Part shown: positions 6,885-15,894 of the stretch, piece after piece
Numbering within the stretch: the stretch's first letter is position 1
Layout of the letters: each line of letters begins with the position of its first letter
Assembly: GCA_964442075.1 (NCBI GenBank)
Contig: CAYTWH010000014.1
Coordinates: 1 to 64,000 of the forward strand
Length of the DNA: 64,000 bases
Direction of reading: 5' to 3'
Source of the DNA: CAYTAU01 sp964442075
GTDB lineage: Bacteria; Bacteroidota; Bacteroidia; Bacteroidales; CAYTAU01
The notes under the pieces: model-generated
Told to the model about the DNA's origin: nothing
Databases searched by the model: none
What the model saw: the letters and a program-made list of their open reading frames with translations, nothing else
Program-made: the position numbers and the translations under genes

Positions 6885-9833
6885 TTAATCTATAAAACTG
6901 CTTATTTTTTCAAAAAGCATACGGCTATTAATGGGTTTTGGTATATAATCATCGCAGCCTGCTTCTATTGTTTTTTGTTTATCGTACGATAATGCAAAAG
7001 CGGTTTGTGCTATTATTGGCAAATTGGGTTTTATTTTTTTTATGGCAATTGTGGCATCATAGCCGTCCATAACTGGCATCTTCATATCCATAATTACTAT
7101 ATCTATATTTTTATTTGTTTTACAATATTCAACAGCTTCTACCCCGGTTGTTGCGTGTATAAGCTTAGCGTTTGTTACAGATAATACTTCTTTTAAATAT
7201 TTATAATTTGTTTCTTCATCTTCGGCAATTAATATTGTTTTGTTTTTCCAGTTTTCTTTTTCTAGTTTTTCATTTTTTCTGTAAATAGTTTTCTTTTTTA
7301 TTTCAACAGGTTTGTATGGAATTGTAAAGTAAAATGTAGTGCCTTGCCTTTGTATAGAGTCAACCCTAATTTTTCCTCCCATTTTATTGATAAATGCTTT
7401 TGAAATAAACAAGCCAAGTCCTGTTCCTCCCATGTTGTTAGTTGCTATTGTTTCTACTTGCCTAAATGGTTGGAATATTATTTCCTCTTGTTTTTTACTT
7501 AAACCAATACCCGTATCGCTAATGTGAAATTCTATAAAATTATTTTTAAGTACACATCCAAATTCTACTTTTCCTTTATCTGTAAATTTTATGGCATTGT
7601 TAATAAGGTTTGTCAGTATCTGATTTAGTTTAACTTCATCAGTATATATTGTACATTGCTTATTTGATAAATTATTTTTATGGTGCAAGATAATTTTCTT
7701 TTCTGCAGCTTGTGGCTTAAAAAACATATCAAGTTCCGCTAAAATCTGTTTTATATTTGTATTGATATTGTTTATTTCAATCACACCTGCTTCAATCTTC
7801 GAAATATCAATAATATCGTTAATAATTGATATAAGCTTGTAACAGCTTTTGTTTATTATATCAATATATTCTTTCCTTTCGTCTTTTGGTAGATCTGTAT
7901 CACCAAGTAATTCCGAAAAGCCAATTATTCCATTCATTGGCGTACGTATTTCATGGCTCATGTTTGCAAGAAATGAGGATTTTAATTTGTCGCTTTCCTG
8001 AGCTTTTTCTTTGGCAATTATTAGTTCTTGTTCTTGTTGTTTTATACGTGTATGGTCAACTAATATTCCTCTTACACCAACAGGCTTATTTTTTTTATAA
8101 ATAATATCGGAATAAATGTTTACAGGAAAAATGCTGCCGTTTTTTTTAACAGCTAAGTATTCGTCTACATCTGTATCTTTTTTACTAAATCTGGTTTTCA
8201 CATTATTTAATGCACGCTCTTTATCCTGTTCTGCAATAAAATTTATAAAGTTTATTGTTTCACCCTCAAATTCTTCTTTAGTATAACCAAACATACCATA
8301 GCTTTGCTGGTTAAGAAAAGTTAAGTTACCTTTTATATCTGTTTCAAAAACTGTTTGAGGCAATAGTTCTGCTATGTTTTTAAATCGTGCCTCGCTTTCT
8401 TCTAACTTTAACTTTGCTTCTTTTAACTCTTTGTTTTGCGATTTTGTTTCATCTAATACACAAAGATATTCTTCGTTTAATGCAACAAGATCTTTGTTAG
8501 AATTATAAAGGTTTTCTTCTGCTTGTTTTTGCTCAGTTATATCTTCAACTGTTCCTTCATAATATAATACTTTCCCATTATTATCTTTTATTTCTTTAGA
8601 ACTTTCACGAATAAAAATTTTTGTTCCATCTTTTCTTGTCCAAATTGCTTCATAAGCTTTTAATACTCCTTCTTTTTCAATTAGATTTATAAATTTCTTT
8701 CTGCTATAAGGTTCAACATAACCTTCTTTATTAATGTTTATACTTTTGATATCTTCAAAAGATGAATATCCTAACATTTTAACCAATACAGGATTTGCCA
8801 GAATAATCTTACCGCAAGGTGTTGTTCTATATAAACCAATAGTTGAATTTTCGTAAAGAGTACGGAATCTCTCTTCGTTTTCTTTCAGCTTTTCTTCGGT
8901 TTGTTTTATTTCTGTGATATCTATTAATGATGCTACAGACTGCTTTGTTCCTGTTATTAACTCAACAGTTATGTATATCCATCTTATATTATTGTTTTTG
9001 TCTTTAAAACGAAATTCGTATGTTTTTGGAGTATTATTTTTTTTTCTGCGTTCCTCATGGTGTTTTACCACTTTATCTAAATCTTCCCTAACAATAAATT
9101 CGATAAATTTCTTTTTATTTTCTATTTCTTCTTTTTTATAACTCGATAATTTTTCAAATTCAGGATTTACCAATGAAATTATTTTGTTTTCTTCAATAAT
9201 ACAAGTTGCTGTACCTGTATTTACAAATAATGAATGGTATTTTTTTTCGTTTTCTTCTGCTTTTATTTTTGTTTCTGTTATTTCTTCGTTTTGTGCAAGG
9301 TATTCTTCGTTAAGTGAGGATAATTCTTCGTTTTTTAGTTTAATTTTCTCTTCTTGTTGTTTTTGTTTTGTTATATCCTTGTATATTGCTACAATTTCTC
9401 CTGTTGGTAATTTATAAACATGGTTTTGTCGCCAGCCTTCAACTTTATAATCTTTGTAAAACGATATTGGGTGATCCATTGGTTTTCCCGTTTCGTTTAC
9501 TTTTTTAAATACATCAAGTAAACCAAACTCTTCAACTCCTGGGAACATATCTGTTAGTTTGTTTCCTATTACCTTTGCCTTTGATAATTTTTCAAGCTTT
9601 TCGGCTGCTTTGTTAAATTTTACAATAACAAAATCATTGCCATCGTCTGTTGGGCGGGAAACTACAACACAATCTGGTGTTTTTTCAAACAGATTATAAT
9701 AATTATCTTTTTCGTGTTTTAGTTTTATATTGGCAACATGCAGTTTTTCGTTAGCATTTCGGTTAGCTTCAACTGCTTCCTGTAACTCTTCGTTCTTTTG
9801 TTTTAAGTTTTTAATAAGTTCTTTTTCGTTCAT
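6885..9833 (-). CDS. Hybrid sensor histidine kinase with four PAS domains and a receiver
   Basis: A 982-residue signalling protein without membrane segments or signal peptide, so probably cytoplasmic. Order: N-terminal coiled coil (1-45), then four PAS/PAC units (about 45-160, 200-310, 320-435 and 485-605) joined by coiled-coil linkers rich in NEEYL; HisKA with the phosphorylated His near 627 in NMSHEIRTPMNG; HATPase with DTGIGL and GGTGLGL boxes (about 690-850); and a receiver domain (about 865-982) with the phospho-acceptor Asp near 916 in IVIMDMKMP and the Lys of YIPKP. The C-terminal receiver lacks any output domain, so phosphate is probably passed to another protein or acts in feedback. 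No cognate regulator is adjacent. A TATATTTG element at 9911-9918 is a plausible promoter. Confidence 0.9.
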   Translation of the reverse strand: MNEKELIKNLKQKNEELQEAVEANRNANEKLHVANIKLKHEKDNYYNLFEKTPDCVVVSRPTDDGNDFVIVKFNKAAEKLEKLSKAKVIGNKLTDMFPGVEEFGLLDVFKKVNETGKPMDHPISFYKDYKVEGWRQNHVYKLPTGEIVAIYKDITKQKQQEEKIKLKNEELSSLNEEYLAQNEEITETKIKAEENEKKYHSLFVNTGTATCIIEENKIISLVNPEFEKLSSYKKEEIENKKKFIEFIVREDLDKVVKHHEERRKKNNTPKTYEFRFKDKNNNIRWIYITVELITGTKQSVASLIDITEIKQTEEKLKENEERFRTLYENSTIGLYRTTPCGKIILANPVLVKMLGYSSFEDIKSININKEGYVEPYSRKKFINLIEKEGVLKAYEAIWTRKDGTKIFIRESSKEIKDNNGKVLYYEGTVEDITEQKQAEENLYNSNKDLVALNEEYLCVLDETKSQNKELKEAKLKLEESEARFKNIAELLPQTVFETDIKGNLTFLNQQSYGMFGYTKEEFEGETINFINFIAEQDKERALNNVKTRFSKKDTDVDEYLAVKKNGSIFPVNIYSDIIYKKNKPVGVRGILVDHTRIKQQEQELIIAKEKAQESDKLKSSFLANMSHEIRTPMNGIIGFSELLGDTDLPKDERKEYIDIINKSCYKLISIINDIIDISKIEAGVIEINNINTNIKQILAELDMFFKPQAAEKKIILHHKNNLSNKQCTIYTDEVKLNQILTNLINNAIKFTDKGKVEFGCVLKNNFIEFHISDTGIGLSKKQEEIIFQPFRQVETIATNNMGGTGLGLFISKAFINKMGGKIRVDSIQRQGTTFYFTIPYKPVEIKKKTIYRKNEKLEKENWKNKTILIAEDEETNYKYLKEVLSVTNAKLIHATTGVEAVEYCKTNKNIDIVIMDMKMPVMDGYDATIAIKKIKPNLPIIAQTAFALSYDKQKTIEAGCDDYIPKPINSRMLFEKISSFID

Positions 9834-9910
9834 TGTAAAATATGAGCTTTAAAAATTTACTTTATACTGGTTTTGCTGAATTTAATTTTAAAATGCTAGT
9901 TTTAACTTTA

Positions 9911-9918
9911 CAAATATA
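9911..9918 (-). promoter_or_regulatory. -7 element TATATTTG upstream of the PAS kinase
   Basis: On the minus strand TATATTTG matches TAnnTTTG and lies 77 bases before the ATG at 9833, between the gene and the minisatellite. The -33 region is not clear. Confidence 0.4.
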
Positions 9919-9958
9919 ATAAAAATTCATTACTATTTTGCTATTATTTAAAAGTTTC

Positions 9959-10275
9959 AACATTGCAGAGTCTCATTTCAACATTACAGCGAGGCTTGGG
10001 AACATTGCAGCGAGGCTCGGGAACATTGCAGAGAGGCTCGTCAACATTGCAGCATGGCTTGGGAACATTGCAGAGAGGCTCGTCAACATTGCAGAGAGGC
10101 TTGGGAACATTGCAGCGAGGCTCGGGAACATTGCAGAGAGGCTCGTCAACATTGCAGCATGGCTTGGGAACATTGCAGAGAGGCTCGTCAACATTGCAGA
10201 GAGGCTTGGGAACATTGCAGCGAGGCTCGTCAAGCTTGCAGAGCCTCTCCTCGATATCGCAGAGCCTCATTTCAA
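9959..10275. repeat. 21-bp minisatellite with 105-bp higher-order period
   Basis: About fifteen head-to-tail 21-bp units of the form AACATTGCAGnGAGGCTnGnn fill this gap. Units 3-7 are repeated as units 8-12, giving a 105-bp higher-order period; the two end units are degenerate and similar to each other. The array is about 55-57% GC in a ~30% GC genome. As 21 is a multiple of three and no unit holds a stop, five of the six frames stay open for about 86-118 codons. The minus-strand frame would give a seven-residue Cys repeat (CNVPKPL, CNVDEPL), the plus frame NIAERLG heptads. No promoter or ribosome binding site supports translation, so I treat it as non-coding. Confidence 0.9.
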
Positions 10276-10340
10276 TTAATGTGGATTTATTTCAGGAAGC
10301 GTGGACTTATTTGAAATAATTGAAAAAAGTTGCCACAGAT

Positions 10341-10823
10341 TCAATTCCCATATTCAAACTTACGCCCTGTAATTTCGTAAATATGAATTTTAATAACAGT
10401 AACATGATTAATTGATGGTTTTGAATACTCAAATTTTCTGTCGCTATAGTTATCCATAAATATATTTAGTCCTTCAACTTTTTCGTTGTAATCTTCTAAA
10501 ATTTCTGCACGCCCGTGTGCCATTACACTTCTGTAGCGCATTCGCCACGAACAAGCCACATGCTGATCTCTGAAAAAAACCTCTCTGTCTGTATCAAAAT
10601 ACACACACACATTGTTGTTCTTTTTCAATATATCTATCTTTTTTCCAAACTCACCACAGTGCAAATAAATGGCATTGTCTTTATAGCCAAAATTAAATCC
10701 CAACAAATATGGTTTGTTGCCATCAACCATTGCAACATGGCAAGTATCAACTTTGTTAATAATTGCTTCCATTTCTTCCTTTTCGGTAATATCAACTATT
10801 GCTTTATCTCTTTTATATTCCAT
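10341..10823 (-). CDS. Pyridoxamine 5'-phosphate oxidase-like flavin-binding protein (NimA-like)
   Basis: A 160-residue protein of the FMN split-barrel family: an N-terminal helix (about 12-24), then the barrel with CHVAMVDGNKPYLLGFNFGY, the HCGEFGKK(I)DILKKN motif that binds the flavin phosphate in this family, and CVYFDTD. The ACSWRMRYRSVMAHGRAEIL segment is typical of the NimA/5-nitroimidazole-reductase-like subgroup of Bacteroidota. It probably binds FMN and reduces small molecules; the real substrate is unknown and drug resistance should not be assumed. Length is normal. It lies alone between the minisatellite and the RecD-like helicase on the same strand. Confidence 0.8.
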   Translation of the reverse strand: MEYKRDKAIVDITEKEEMEAIINKVDTCHVAMVDGNKPYLLGFNFGYKDNAIYLHCGEFGKKIDILKKNNNVCVYFDTDREVFFRDQHVACSWRMRYRSVMAHGRAEILEDYNEKVEGLNIFMDNYSDRKFEYSKPSINHVTVIKIHIYEITGRKFEYGN

Positions 10824-10924
10824 AATTATATGATTTAACCTGTCTGTAAAGTTATCTTATTTTGAATAAATATAAAAATCACAAATTTCATTTATAATTC
10901 TATATTAACAATTGAACAATTTAT

Positions 10925-12328
10925 TTACATTTTAAAATTAATTAAATATAATTTTTCAGTAGCTCTTGTAAATGCCGTATAAAGCCATCGCAGGTATTCG
11001 GTATTTATCATTTCTTTTGTTAAGTACCCTTGGTCAACAAATACTGCTTTCCATTGCCCGCCCTGTGCTTTGTGACAAGTAACAGCGTAAGCAAATTTAA
11101 CCTGCAGTGCATTAAAATACTGGTTTTCACGAATTTTTTCAAACAGTTTCTTTTTGTTTTTTATATTAGTATGATCTTCGGAAATTGTATTATAAAGTTT
11201 TCTACTGTCGTCATAATTTAAAGATGCAGTATTGCTGTTTAAAGTATCTAAGATAATTTTCACATCAATTTCCATATCTTTATAATCTATTAATCTAATG
11301 GTTACGTCGGCAAATCTAAAACCGTACAGATTTTCAATATTTCTAATTCTTAATAATTCAACAATATCACCATTGGCAATAAACTCTGTGTTTTCGTTTT
11401 CGGGCAACCAAAAATAATTGTTTTTTACCACCATAAGGTAATCGCCTTGCGAAATCTCTTCTTCTCTGTACAAAATCCTGTTTCTAATACCACTATTATA
11501 ATCGTTTGCCCTTTTGTTAGACCTGTTTACCACCATTACATTTTCCATTCCGTATTTGCCATAAGCAGTTTCTATGGTTTCAATAAGGTCTACACCTGAT
11601 ATTTGCTCAATATCATTAAAATTATTTAATTTAAAATTTGGCATATTAGCATTACCGGTAGCTATCTGATTTCTGATCAATGTAGCATTGTTTAATATCC
11701 CTGAGCTTTTTGCCTGCCTTATAACATCTGTTAAATATACTTCAATAACCTTATACCCATAGCTTTCAAGAATACTATTATCAAGCGCCGGACTAATATC
11801 AAGTTTAACAGGAGGTAACTGGGCTGTATCGCCAATTAAAATTAAACGACAGTTTTTACCCGATTCAACAAAATCAATTAGATCTCTTAAAAGATTACCG
11901 CTGCCAAATGCCGAAATTTCTTTGCTTTGTTCATTTATCATCGATGCTTCATCAACAATAAAAAAAGTATCAGACGATTTATTAAAATTTAAAACAAAAC
12001 TTCCAAAGCCATCTTTTGAACTTTTTTGTCGATATATTTTCTTGTGTATAGTATAAGCATTTACTCCCGTATATGAGGTAAGCACTTTTGCGGCTCTGCC
12101 CGTTGGTGCCAACAATACCGAATTATTTTCAAACTGACGCAGAGTTTTAACTATTGAATTTACAATACTTGTTTTTCCTGTGCCGGCATATCCTTTTATT
12201 AAAAATATAGATTTTGTAAAATTGTCAATAATATATTCCGACAACTTACTAATTAAGACATGCTGACTTTCTGTAGGCTCATATTCAAAGTTCTTATTTA
12301 ATATTTCAACTATGTGATTTTTTAACAT
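10925..12328 (-). CDS. RecD-like ATP-dependent DNA helicase
   Basis: A 467-residue superfamily 1B helicase. Walker A is IKGYAGTGKTS (about residues 43-53), Walker B FFIVDEASM (about 122-130), motif III IGDTAQLPPV, and the C-terminal UvrD-like part ends with AVTCHKAQGGQW and WLYTAFTRATEKLYLI. There is no RecBC-interaction region, and it is shorter than RecD2 (about 700 residues), so it belongs to the short stand-alone helicases common in Bacteroidota (often annotated as AAA family ATPase/exodeoxyribonuclease V alpha-like). It acts on DNA in the cytoplasm, in repair or replication. It is divergent from the gene at 12414 with an 85-bp gap. Confidence 0.85.
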   Translation of the reverse strand: MLKNHIVEILNKNFEYEPTESQHVLISKLSEYIIDNFTKSIFLIKGYAGTGKTSIVNSIVKTLRQFENNSVLLAPTGRAAKVLTSYTGVNAYTIHKKIYRQKSSKDGFGSFVLNFNKSSDTFFIVDEASMINEQSKEISAFGSGNLLRDLIDFVESGKNCRLILIGDTAQLPPVKLDISPALDNSILESYGYKVIEVYLTDVIRQAKSSGILNNATLIRNQIATGNANMPNFKLNNFNDIEQISGVDLIETIETAYGKYGMENVMVVNRSNKRANDYNSGIRNRILYREEEISQGDYLMVVKNNYFWLPENENTEFIANGDIVELLRIRNIENLYGFRFADVTIRLIDYKDMEIDVKIILDTLNSNTASLNYDDSRKLYNTISEDHTNIKNKKKLFEKIRENQYFNALQVKFAYAVTCHKAQGGQWKAVFVDQGYLTKEMINTEYLRWLYTAFTRATEKLYLINFKM

Positions 12329-12376
12329 TATTTAATTTAAAATTGAAAAATGTATTTAATTTTTAATAAAAAATTA

Positions 12377-12384
12377 TAATTTTG
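12377..12384 (+). promoter_or_regulatory. -7 element TAATTTTG
   Basis: TAATTTTG lies 30 bases before the ATG at 12414 and is the likely promoter of the four-gene plus-strand cluster that follows. Confidence 0.5.
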
Positions 12385-12413
12385 CATGCGAACATACAAA
12401 ATAATTTATAGTG

Positions 12414-13070
12414 ATGGATAATAAATTTATTAAAATTGGAATTCAAGTAGTATTAATTGCACTTGCTATATTTTTAGGATATAAATTATATAGCGGAATT
12501 ATGGAACCTATAGAATTCAATAAGGAAAAAGAAAAACGTTTTAATGCAACTATTAATAACTTAAAGGATATTAGAAAAATTCAGGCATCGTATAAAGATG
12601 TTAAAGGAGATTATGCCGATAGTTTTGAAAAACTTATCAGCTTTGTTAAAACAGATGTATTTCCAATTGTTAGGAATATTGGTACTGTACCTGAAGAGTT
12701 AATTGATTCTATAGGATATCAGGAAGCAGAACTTATTGCTTTAGAAAAAGGATTAATAGAAAGAGATACAAGCATGATACCTATATTGGATTCTCTATTT
12801 TCAAAAGATTATAATATTGATTCGTTAAGATACGTACCTTATGCAGAAAACAAAATTGAATTTAAAATTGCTGCAGGTAAATTTAAAACAATGTCGGGAG
12901 TTATTGTTCCTGTTTTTGAAGCATCGGTTACTAACGATATTCTTTTACATGGTTTAAATAAGCAATTGCTTATTAATCTAAACGATGAAAAGTTGCAAAT
13001 GAATCATTTTCCAGGATTAAAAGTTGGCGATGTAAATGCTGCCAATAATAATGCAGGGAACTGGGAATAA
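12414..13070 (+). CDS. Membrane-anchored protein of unknown function
   Basis: A 218-residue protein: a short N-terminus, one transmembrane helix (about 8-26, IGIQVVLIALAIFLGYKLY), then a soluble, probably periplasmic domain starting with a helix (about 35-60) and containing mixed alpha/beta sequence. I chose the ATG at 12414 over the GTG directly before it. I recognise it only as a Bacteroidota-type hypothetical. It is 37 bp upstream of DUF3822, and the conserved cluster suggests a shared transcript with DUF3822, rsmD and the GGGP synthase; no role is evident. Confidence 0.6.
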   Translation: MDNKFIKIGIQVVLIALAIFLGYKLYSGIMEPIEFNKEKEKRFNATINNLKDIRKIQASYKDVKGDYADSFEKLISFVKTDVFPIVRNIGTVPEELIDSIGYQEAELIALEKGLIERDTSMIPILDSLFSKDYNIDSLRYVPYAENKIEFKIAAGKFKTMSGVIVPVFEASVTNDILLHGLNKQLLINLNDEKLQMNHFPGLKVGDVNAANNNAGNWE

Positions 13071-13107
13071 TAAAAGCCCCATTAAATAAGAACATTGTTT
13101 CTGAGCT

Positions 13108-13962
13108 ATGTATGATATATCATTAATTGATGAAACATTTGATATAAACCTGTCTTCAAACTATCATTTATCTATTCAGATTGGTAGAAAGTCATTTACA
13201 TATTGCATTCTTGATAGCGTTAGAAATAAGTATATCGCATTAAAACACTTTTATTTTGGTGATGATATTCCTGTTAACGCTTTAATTGAAACTGTTAAAG
13301 AAATTTTAAAAGGAGAAGAATACCTTACTAAAAAGTATAAAAGCATAAATGCTGTTTTTGTAAGCAATAAATCTATATTAATTCCAAAACCATTATTTCA
13401 AGAAGATAATCTATCAAATTATTTTAAGTTAAACCATACCCTTAACAATAACGAAGAAATAATATGTAACAAATTAAAAAATATTGATGCATACCTTGTT
13501 TTTTCAATTTACAAAGAATTAAAAACACATTTAAGCAAATGTTTTACCGGAATTAAATTTTATCATCAGGCAAATACTTTAATTGATAATAATCTTATGA
13601 CATATAAGAACAAATTGAGTTTGCCAAGTGTATTTTTGAATTTATCTAATGATCTGTTTGATATTGTTGTTCTTGAAAAAAACAAATTGATATTTTACAA
13701 TGCTTTTTCATTTAACGAACAAAACGATTTTATTTATTATTTAATGAATGTTTACGAACAACTGAATTTAAATCCCGAAAGTACGGAATTGATAATATCG
13801 GGCGAGATATCTAAACTTTCAGAACATTATAAAAATATTAAGAAATTTATTAAGCTTATTAAATTTTCGAAATTAGCAGATAGCTATTCATGTAGTTACA
13901 AGTTTAACGAAGTGCCGGGTCACAGGTTTTCAAATCTTTTAAATCTTGCAAGGTGCGTATAA
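13108..13962 (+). CDS. DUF3822 family protein
   Basis: A 284-residue protein whose opening (SLIDETFD, then LSIQIGRKSFTYCILD) is characteristic of DUF3822, a Bacteroidota-specific family. The predicted fold resembles the actin-like ATPase (FtsA/PilM-like) superfamily with two similar halves, but the nucleotide-binding motifs are not obvious here (structural inference). In Bacteroidota this gene is usually found beside rsmD, as here, where the next gene begins 10 bases before this one stops. The function is unknown; the location hints at a link with ribosome or cell-envelope biogenesis. Confidence 0.75.
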   Translation: MYDISLIDETFDINLSSNYHLSIQIGRKSFTYCILDSVRNKYIALKHFYFGDDIPVNALIETVKEILKGEEYLTKKYKSINAVFVSNKSILIPKPLFQEDNLSNYFKLNHTLNNNEEIICNKLKNIDAYLVFSIYKELKTHLSKCFTGIKFYHQANTLIDNNLMTYKNKLSLPSVFLNLSNDLFDIVVLEKNKLIFYNAFSFNEQNDFIYYLMNVYEQLNLNPESTELIISGEISKLSEHYKNIKKFIKLIKFSKLADSYSCSYKFNEVPGHRFSNLLNLARCV

Positions 13963-15122
13963 TAAGTGGTAAATATAAAGGAAAATCTATAAACCCTGGT
14001 AAAAAACTTAAAGTCAGACCAACAACAGATTTTGCCAAAGAAAGTCTTTTCAACATTATTAATAATAATTACTATATTGAAGATCTAAAAATTCTTGATT
14101 TATTTTCCGGCACAGGAAGTATTAGTTATGAGTTTTCATCACGTGGAAGTGAAGACATTACGGCAGTGGAGATAAACCATAAACATTTAGCATTTATAGA
14201 AAGAATATCAAAAGAGATAAATGCAAATATAAAACCTGTACATAAAGATGTTTTTAAATACTTAAAGTATTGTGAAGAAAAATATGACATGATATTTGCT
14301 GACCCGCCATTTGATATGAAAGGCATAGAAACATTGCCAAAGATAATATCCGAAAGAGGAATGCTAAAAAAAAACGGCTGGCTTATAATTGAACATTCTA
14401 ACACAATAAATTTTTCAAAACTTCCTAATTTCGAATTTGCTAAACAATATGGCAAAGTAAATTTTAGCTTTTTAAATTATTCAGAACCAGACGATACTGT
14501 TTTCAAGCATACAATTGATGAAAATAGTTTTTTAAGCGTAATTAAGATACATGAGAGCTCCGAAGCCCTGCTTAAAAAAGTGCAATTAAACGATTATGAC
14601 AGGGATATTTTTGACAAAATTAAAAACGAAAAGATAAAAGCACAGTGGCTTAGTGTAAGATTACTTGTTAGTGAGCTGTTAAATGAAAATAAACATATTG
14701 TTTACGATAAGCATGATAAACCACATTTGTCCGATAAATCGTATAATATCAGCATTTCGCATACCAAAGATCTTGTTGCAGTAGTGTTAAGCAAAAATAA
14801 ATTGACAGGAATTGATATTGAGTATAAAAGTGATAGAATATTAAAAATTATTAATAAGTTTTTGAACAAACAAGAAATAAATGAGCTTGAAAAAGAATGC
14901 GAAATTGTAAAATATTTGCTATATTGGAACGCTAAAGAAACTTTATATAAGCTTTACGGCAAAAAAAATCTTATATTTAAAGATAATTTACTAATATCAT
15001 CGTTTAAACTTAATAATGAAGGAAGTTTTAATGGAAAAATACAAATTGATAATAACAACAAAGACCATATCTTAAATTATAAAGTATTTAATGATTTTAC
15101 ACTTGTTTGGTGTTTGAAATAA
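13953..15122 (+). CDS. RsmD-type 16S rRNA methyltransferase fused to a 4'-phosphopantetheinyl transferase
   Basis: One 389-residue reading frame holds two enzymes. Residues 1 to about 180 are RsmD, which makes m2G966 in 16S rRNA: MRIISGKYKGK start, SAM-binding ILDLFSGTGS (about 47-56) and catalytic ADPPFD (about 116). From about 190 a complete Sfp-like phosphopantetheinyl transferase follows: WLSVR (about 228), SISHT, GIDIE (about 287, Mg-binding) and WNAKETLYKLYG (about 325). It would load CoA-derived arms on acyl carrier proteins. The two are usually separate genes. The junction (about 172-192) is short with no Met-led start, so separate translation of the second half is unlikely. Start is a GTG overlapping the DUF3822 stop by 10 bases; its reading MRIISG matches the RsmD family start. 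Confidence 0.85.
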   Translation: MRIISGKYKGKSINPGKKLKVRPTTDFAKESLFNIINNNYYIEDLKILDLFSGTGSISYEFSSRGSEDITAVEINHKHLAFIERISKEINANIKPVHKDVFKYLKYCEEKYDMIFADPPFDMKGIETLPKIISERGMLKKNGWLIIEHSNTINFSKLPNFEFAKQYGKVNFSFLNYSEPDDTVFKHTIDENSFLSVIKIHESSEALLKKVQLNDYDRDIFDKIKNEKIKAQWLSVRLLVSELLNENKHIVYDKHDKPHLSDKSYNISISHTKDLVAVVLSKNKLTGIDIEYKSDRILKIINKFLNKQEINELEKECEIVKYLLYWNAKETLYKLYGKKNLIFKDNLLISSFKLNNEGSFNGKIQIDNNNKDHILNYKVFNDFTLVWCLK

Positions 15123-15171
15123 AATAAAAAAGTTGACAGTAAATAATTAACAATTACAAATAAACTAAACA

Positions 15172-15894
15172 ATGTTATACAAAAACATAATAAATAAAAC
15201 TGCAAAGGACAAAGCACAACTTGCAATATTAATCGATCCTGATAAGCATACTAGTAAAACATTAAAAGAATTGGTAGAAATTGCCAATAATGTAAATGTT
15301 TCGTTCTTTTTGGTTGGCGGTAGCATTATTTCCAATCCTGTTGATTTTGTAATTGATGAAATAAAAAAACAAAGCAATATTCCCGTTATATTGTTTCCCG
15401 GCAGTTTGCTGCAAATTTCCGATAAAGCAGACGGCATACTTTTGTTATCATTAATATCGGGGCGAAACCCAGAATATTTAATTGGGAATCATGTTACAGC
15501 TGCTCCAATGCTTAAAAAAAGTAAGCTTGAAATTATTTCTACAGGATATATTTTAATTGAAAACTCAAAAATTACTTCTATTGAATATATGAGCAATACC
15601 AAACCAATACCTGCCAACAAACCCGACATAGCTGTTGCAACAGCTATTGCAGGCGAAATGCTTGGCAATAAAGCAATATATCTGGAAGCCGGCAGTGGTG
15701 CAGAACAAGCCGTTAACTCTACTATGATAGAACAAATTAAAGCAAATATAAATATACCGTTAATTGTTGGCGGTGGCATAAATTCAGCACATCAGGCAAC
15801 CGAAACAATAAATGCAGGTGCCGATATTATTGTAATAGGTACCGCTGCAGAAAAGAACCCCAATTTTATTGTAGAAATTGGGGAGCTATTTTAA
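15172..15894 (+). CDS. Geranylgeranylglyceryl (or heptaprenylglyceryl) phosphate synthase family protein
   Basis: A 240-residue TIM-barrel prenyltransferase of the PcrB/GGGPS family, which joins a long prenyl diphosphate to sn-glycerol-1-phosphate. Visible motifs: LAILIDPDK (about 18-26), LVGGS (about 46-50), LFPGS (about 70-74), YLEAGSGA (about 170-177), VGGGIN (about 200-205) and IVIGTAAEKN. These belong to the Bacteroidota/archaeal group II enzymes. The product is an ether-lipid precursor of archaeal type; its fate in Bacteroidota is not well established. It follows the RsmD-PPTase gene by 49 bp, and its last 4 bases overlap the convergent recJ stop. Confidence 0.85.
   Translation: MLYKNIINKTAKDKAQLAILIDPDKHTSKTLKELVEIANNVNVSFFLVGGSIISNPVDFVIDEIKKQSNIPVILFPGSLLQISDKADGILLLSLISGRNPEYLIGNHVTAAPMLKKSKLEIISTGYILIENSKITSIEYMSNTKPIPANKPDIAVATAIAGEMLGNKAIYLEAGSGAEQAVNSTMIEQIKANINIPLIVGGGINSAHQATETINAGADIIVIGTAAEKNPNFIVEIGELF

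Noticed and set aside
9938..10319. Five overlapping open frames of 86-118 codons in the minisatellite
   Set aside because: They come from a stop-free 21-bp unit read in several frames; none has a promoter, ribosome binding site or codon bias that singles it out. Reported as a repeat only.
10321..10340. Another ECF-like promoter (GCAACTTTTTT on the minus strand)
   Set aside because: The following GTC is 27 bases away instead of 22-23 and is not followed by TTATA or TAATA; it would also point into the minisatellite.
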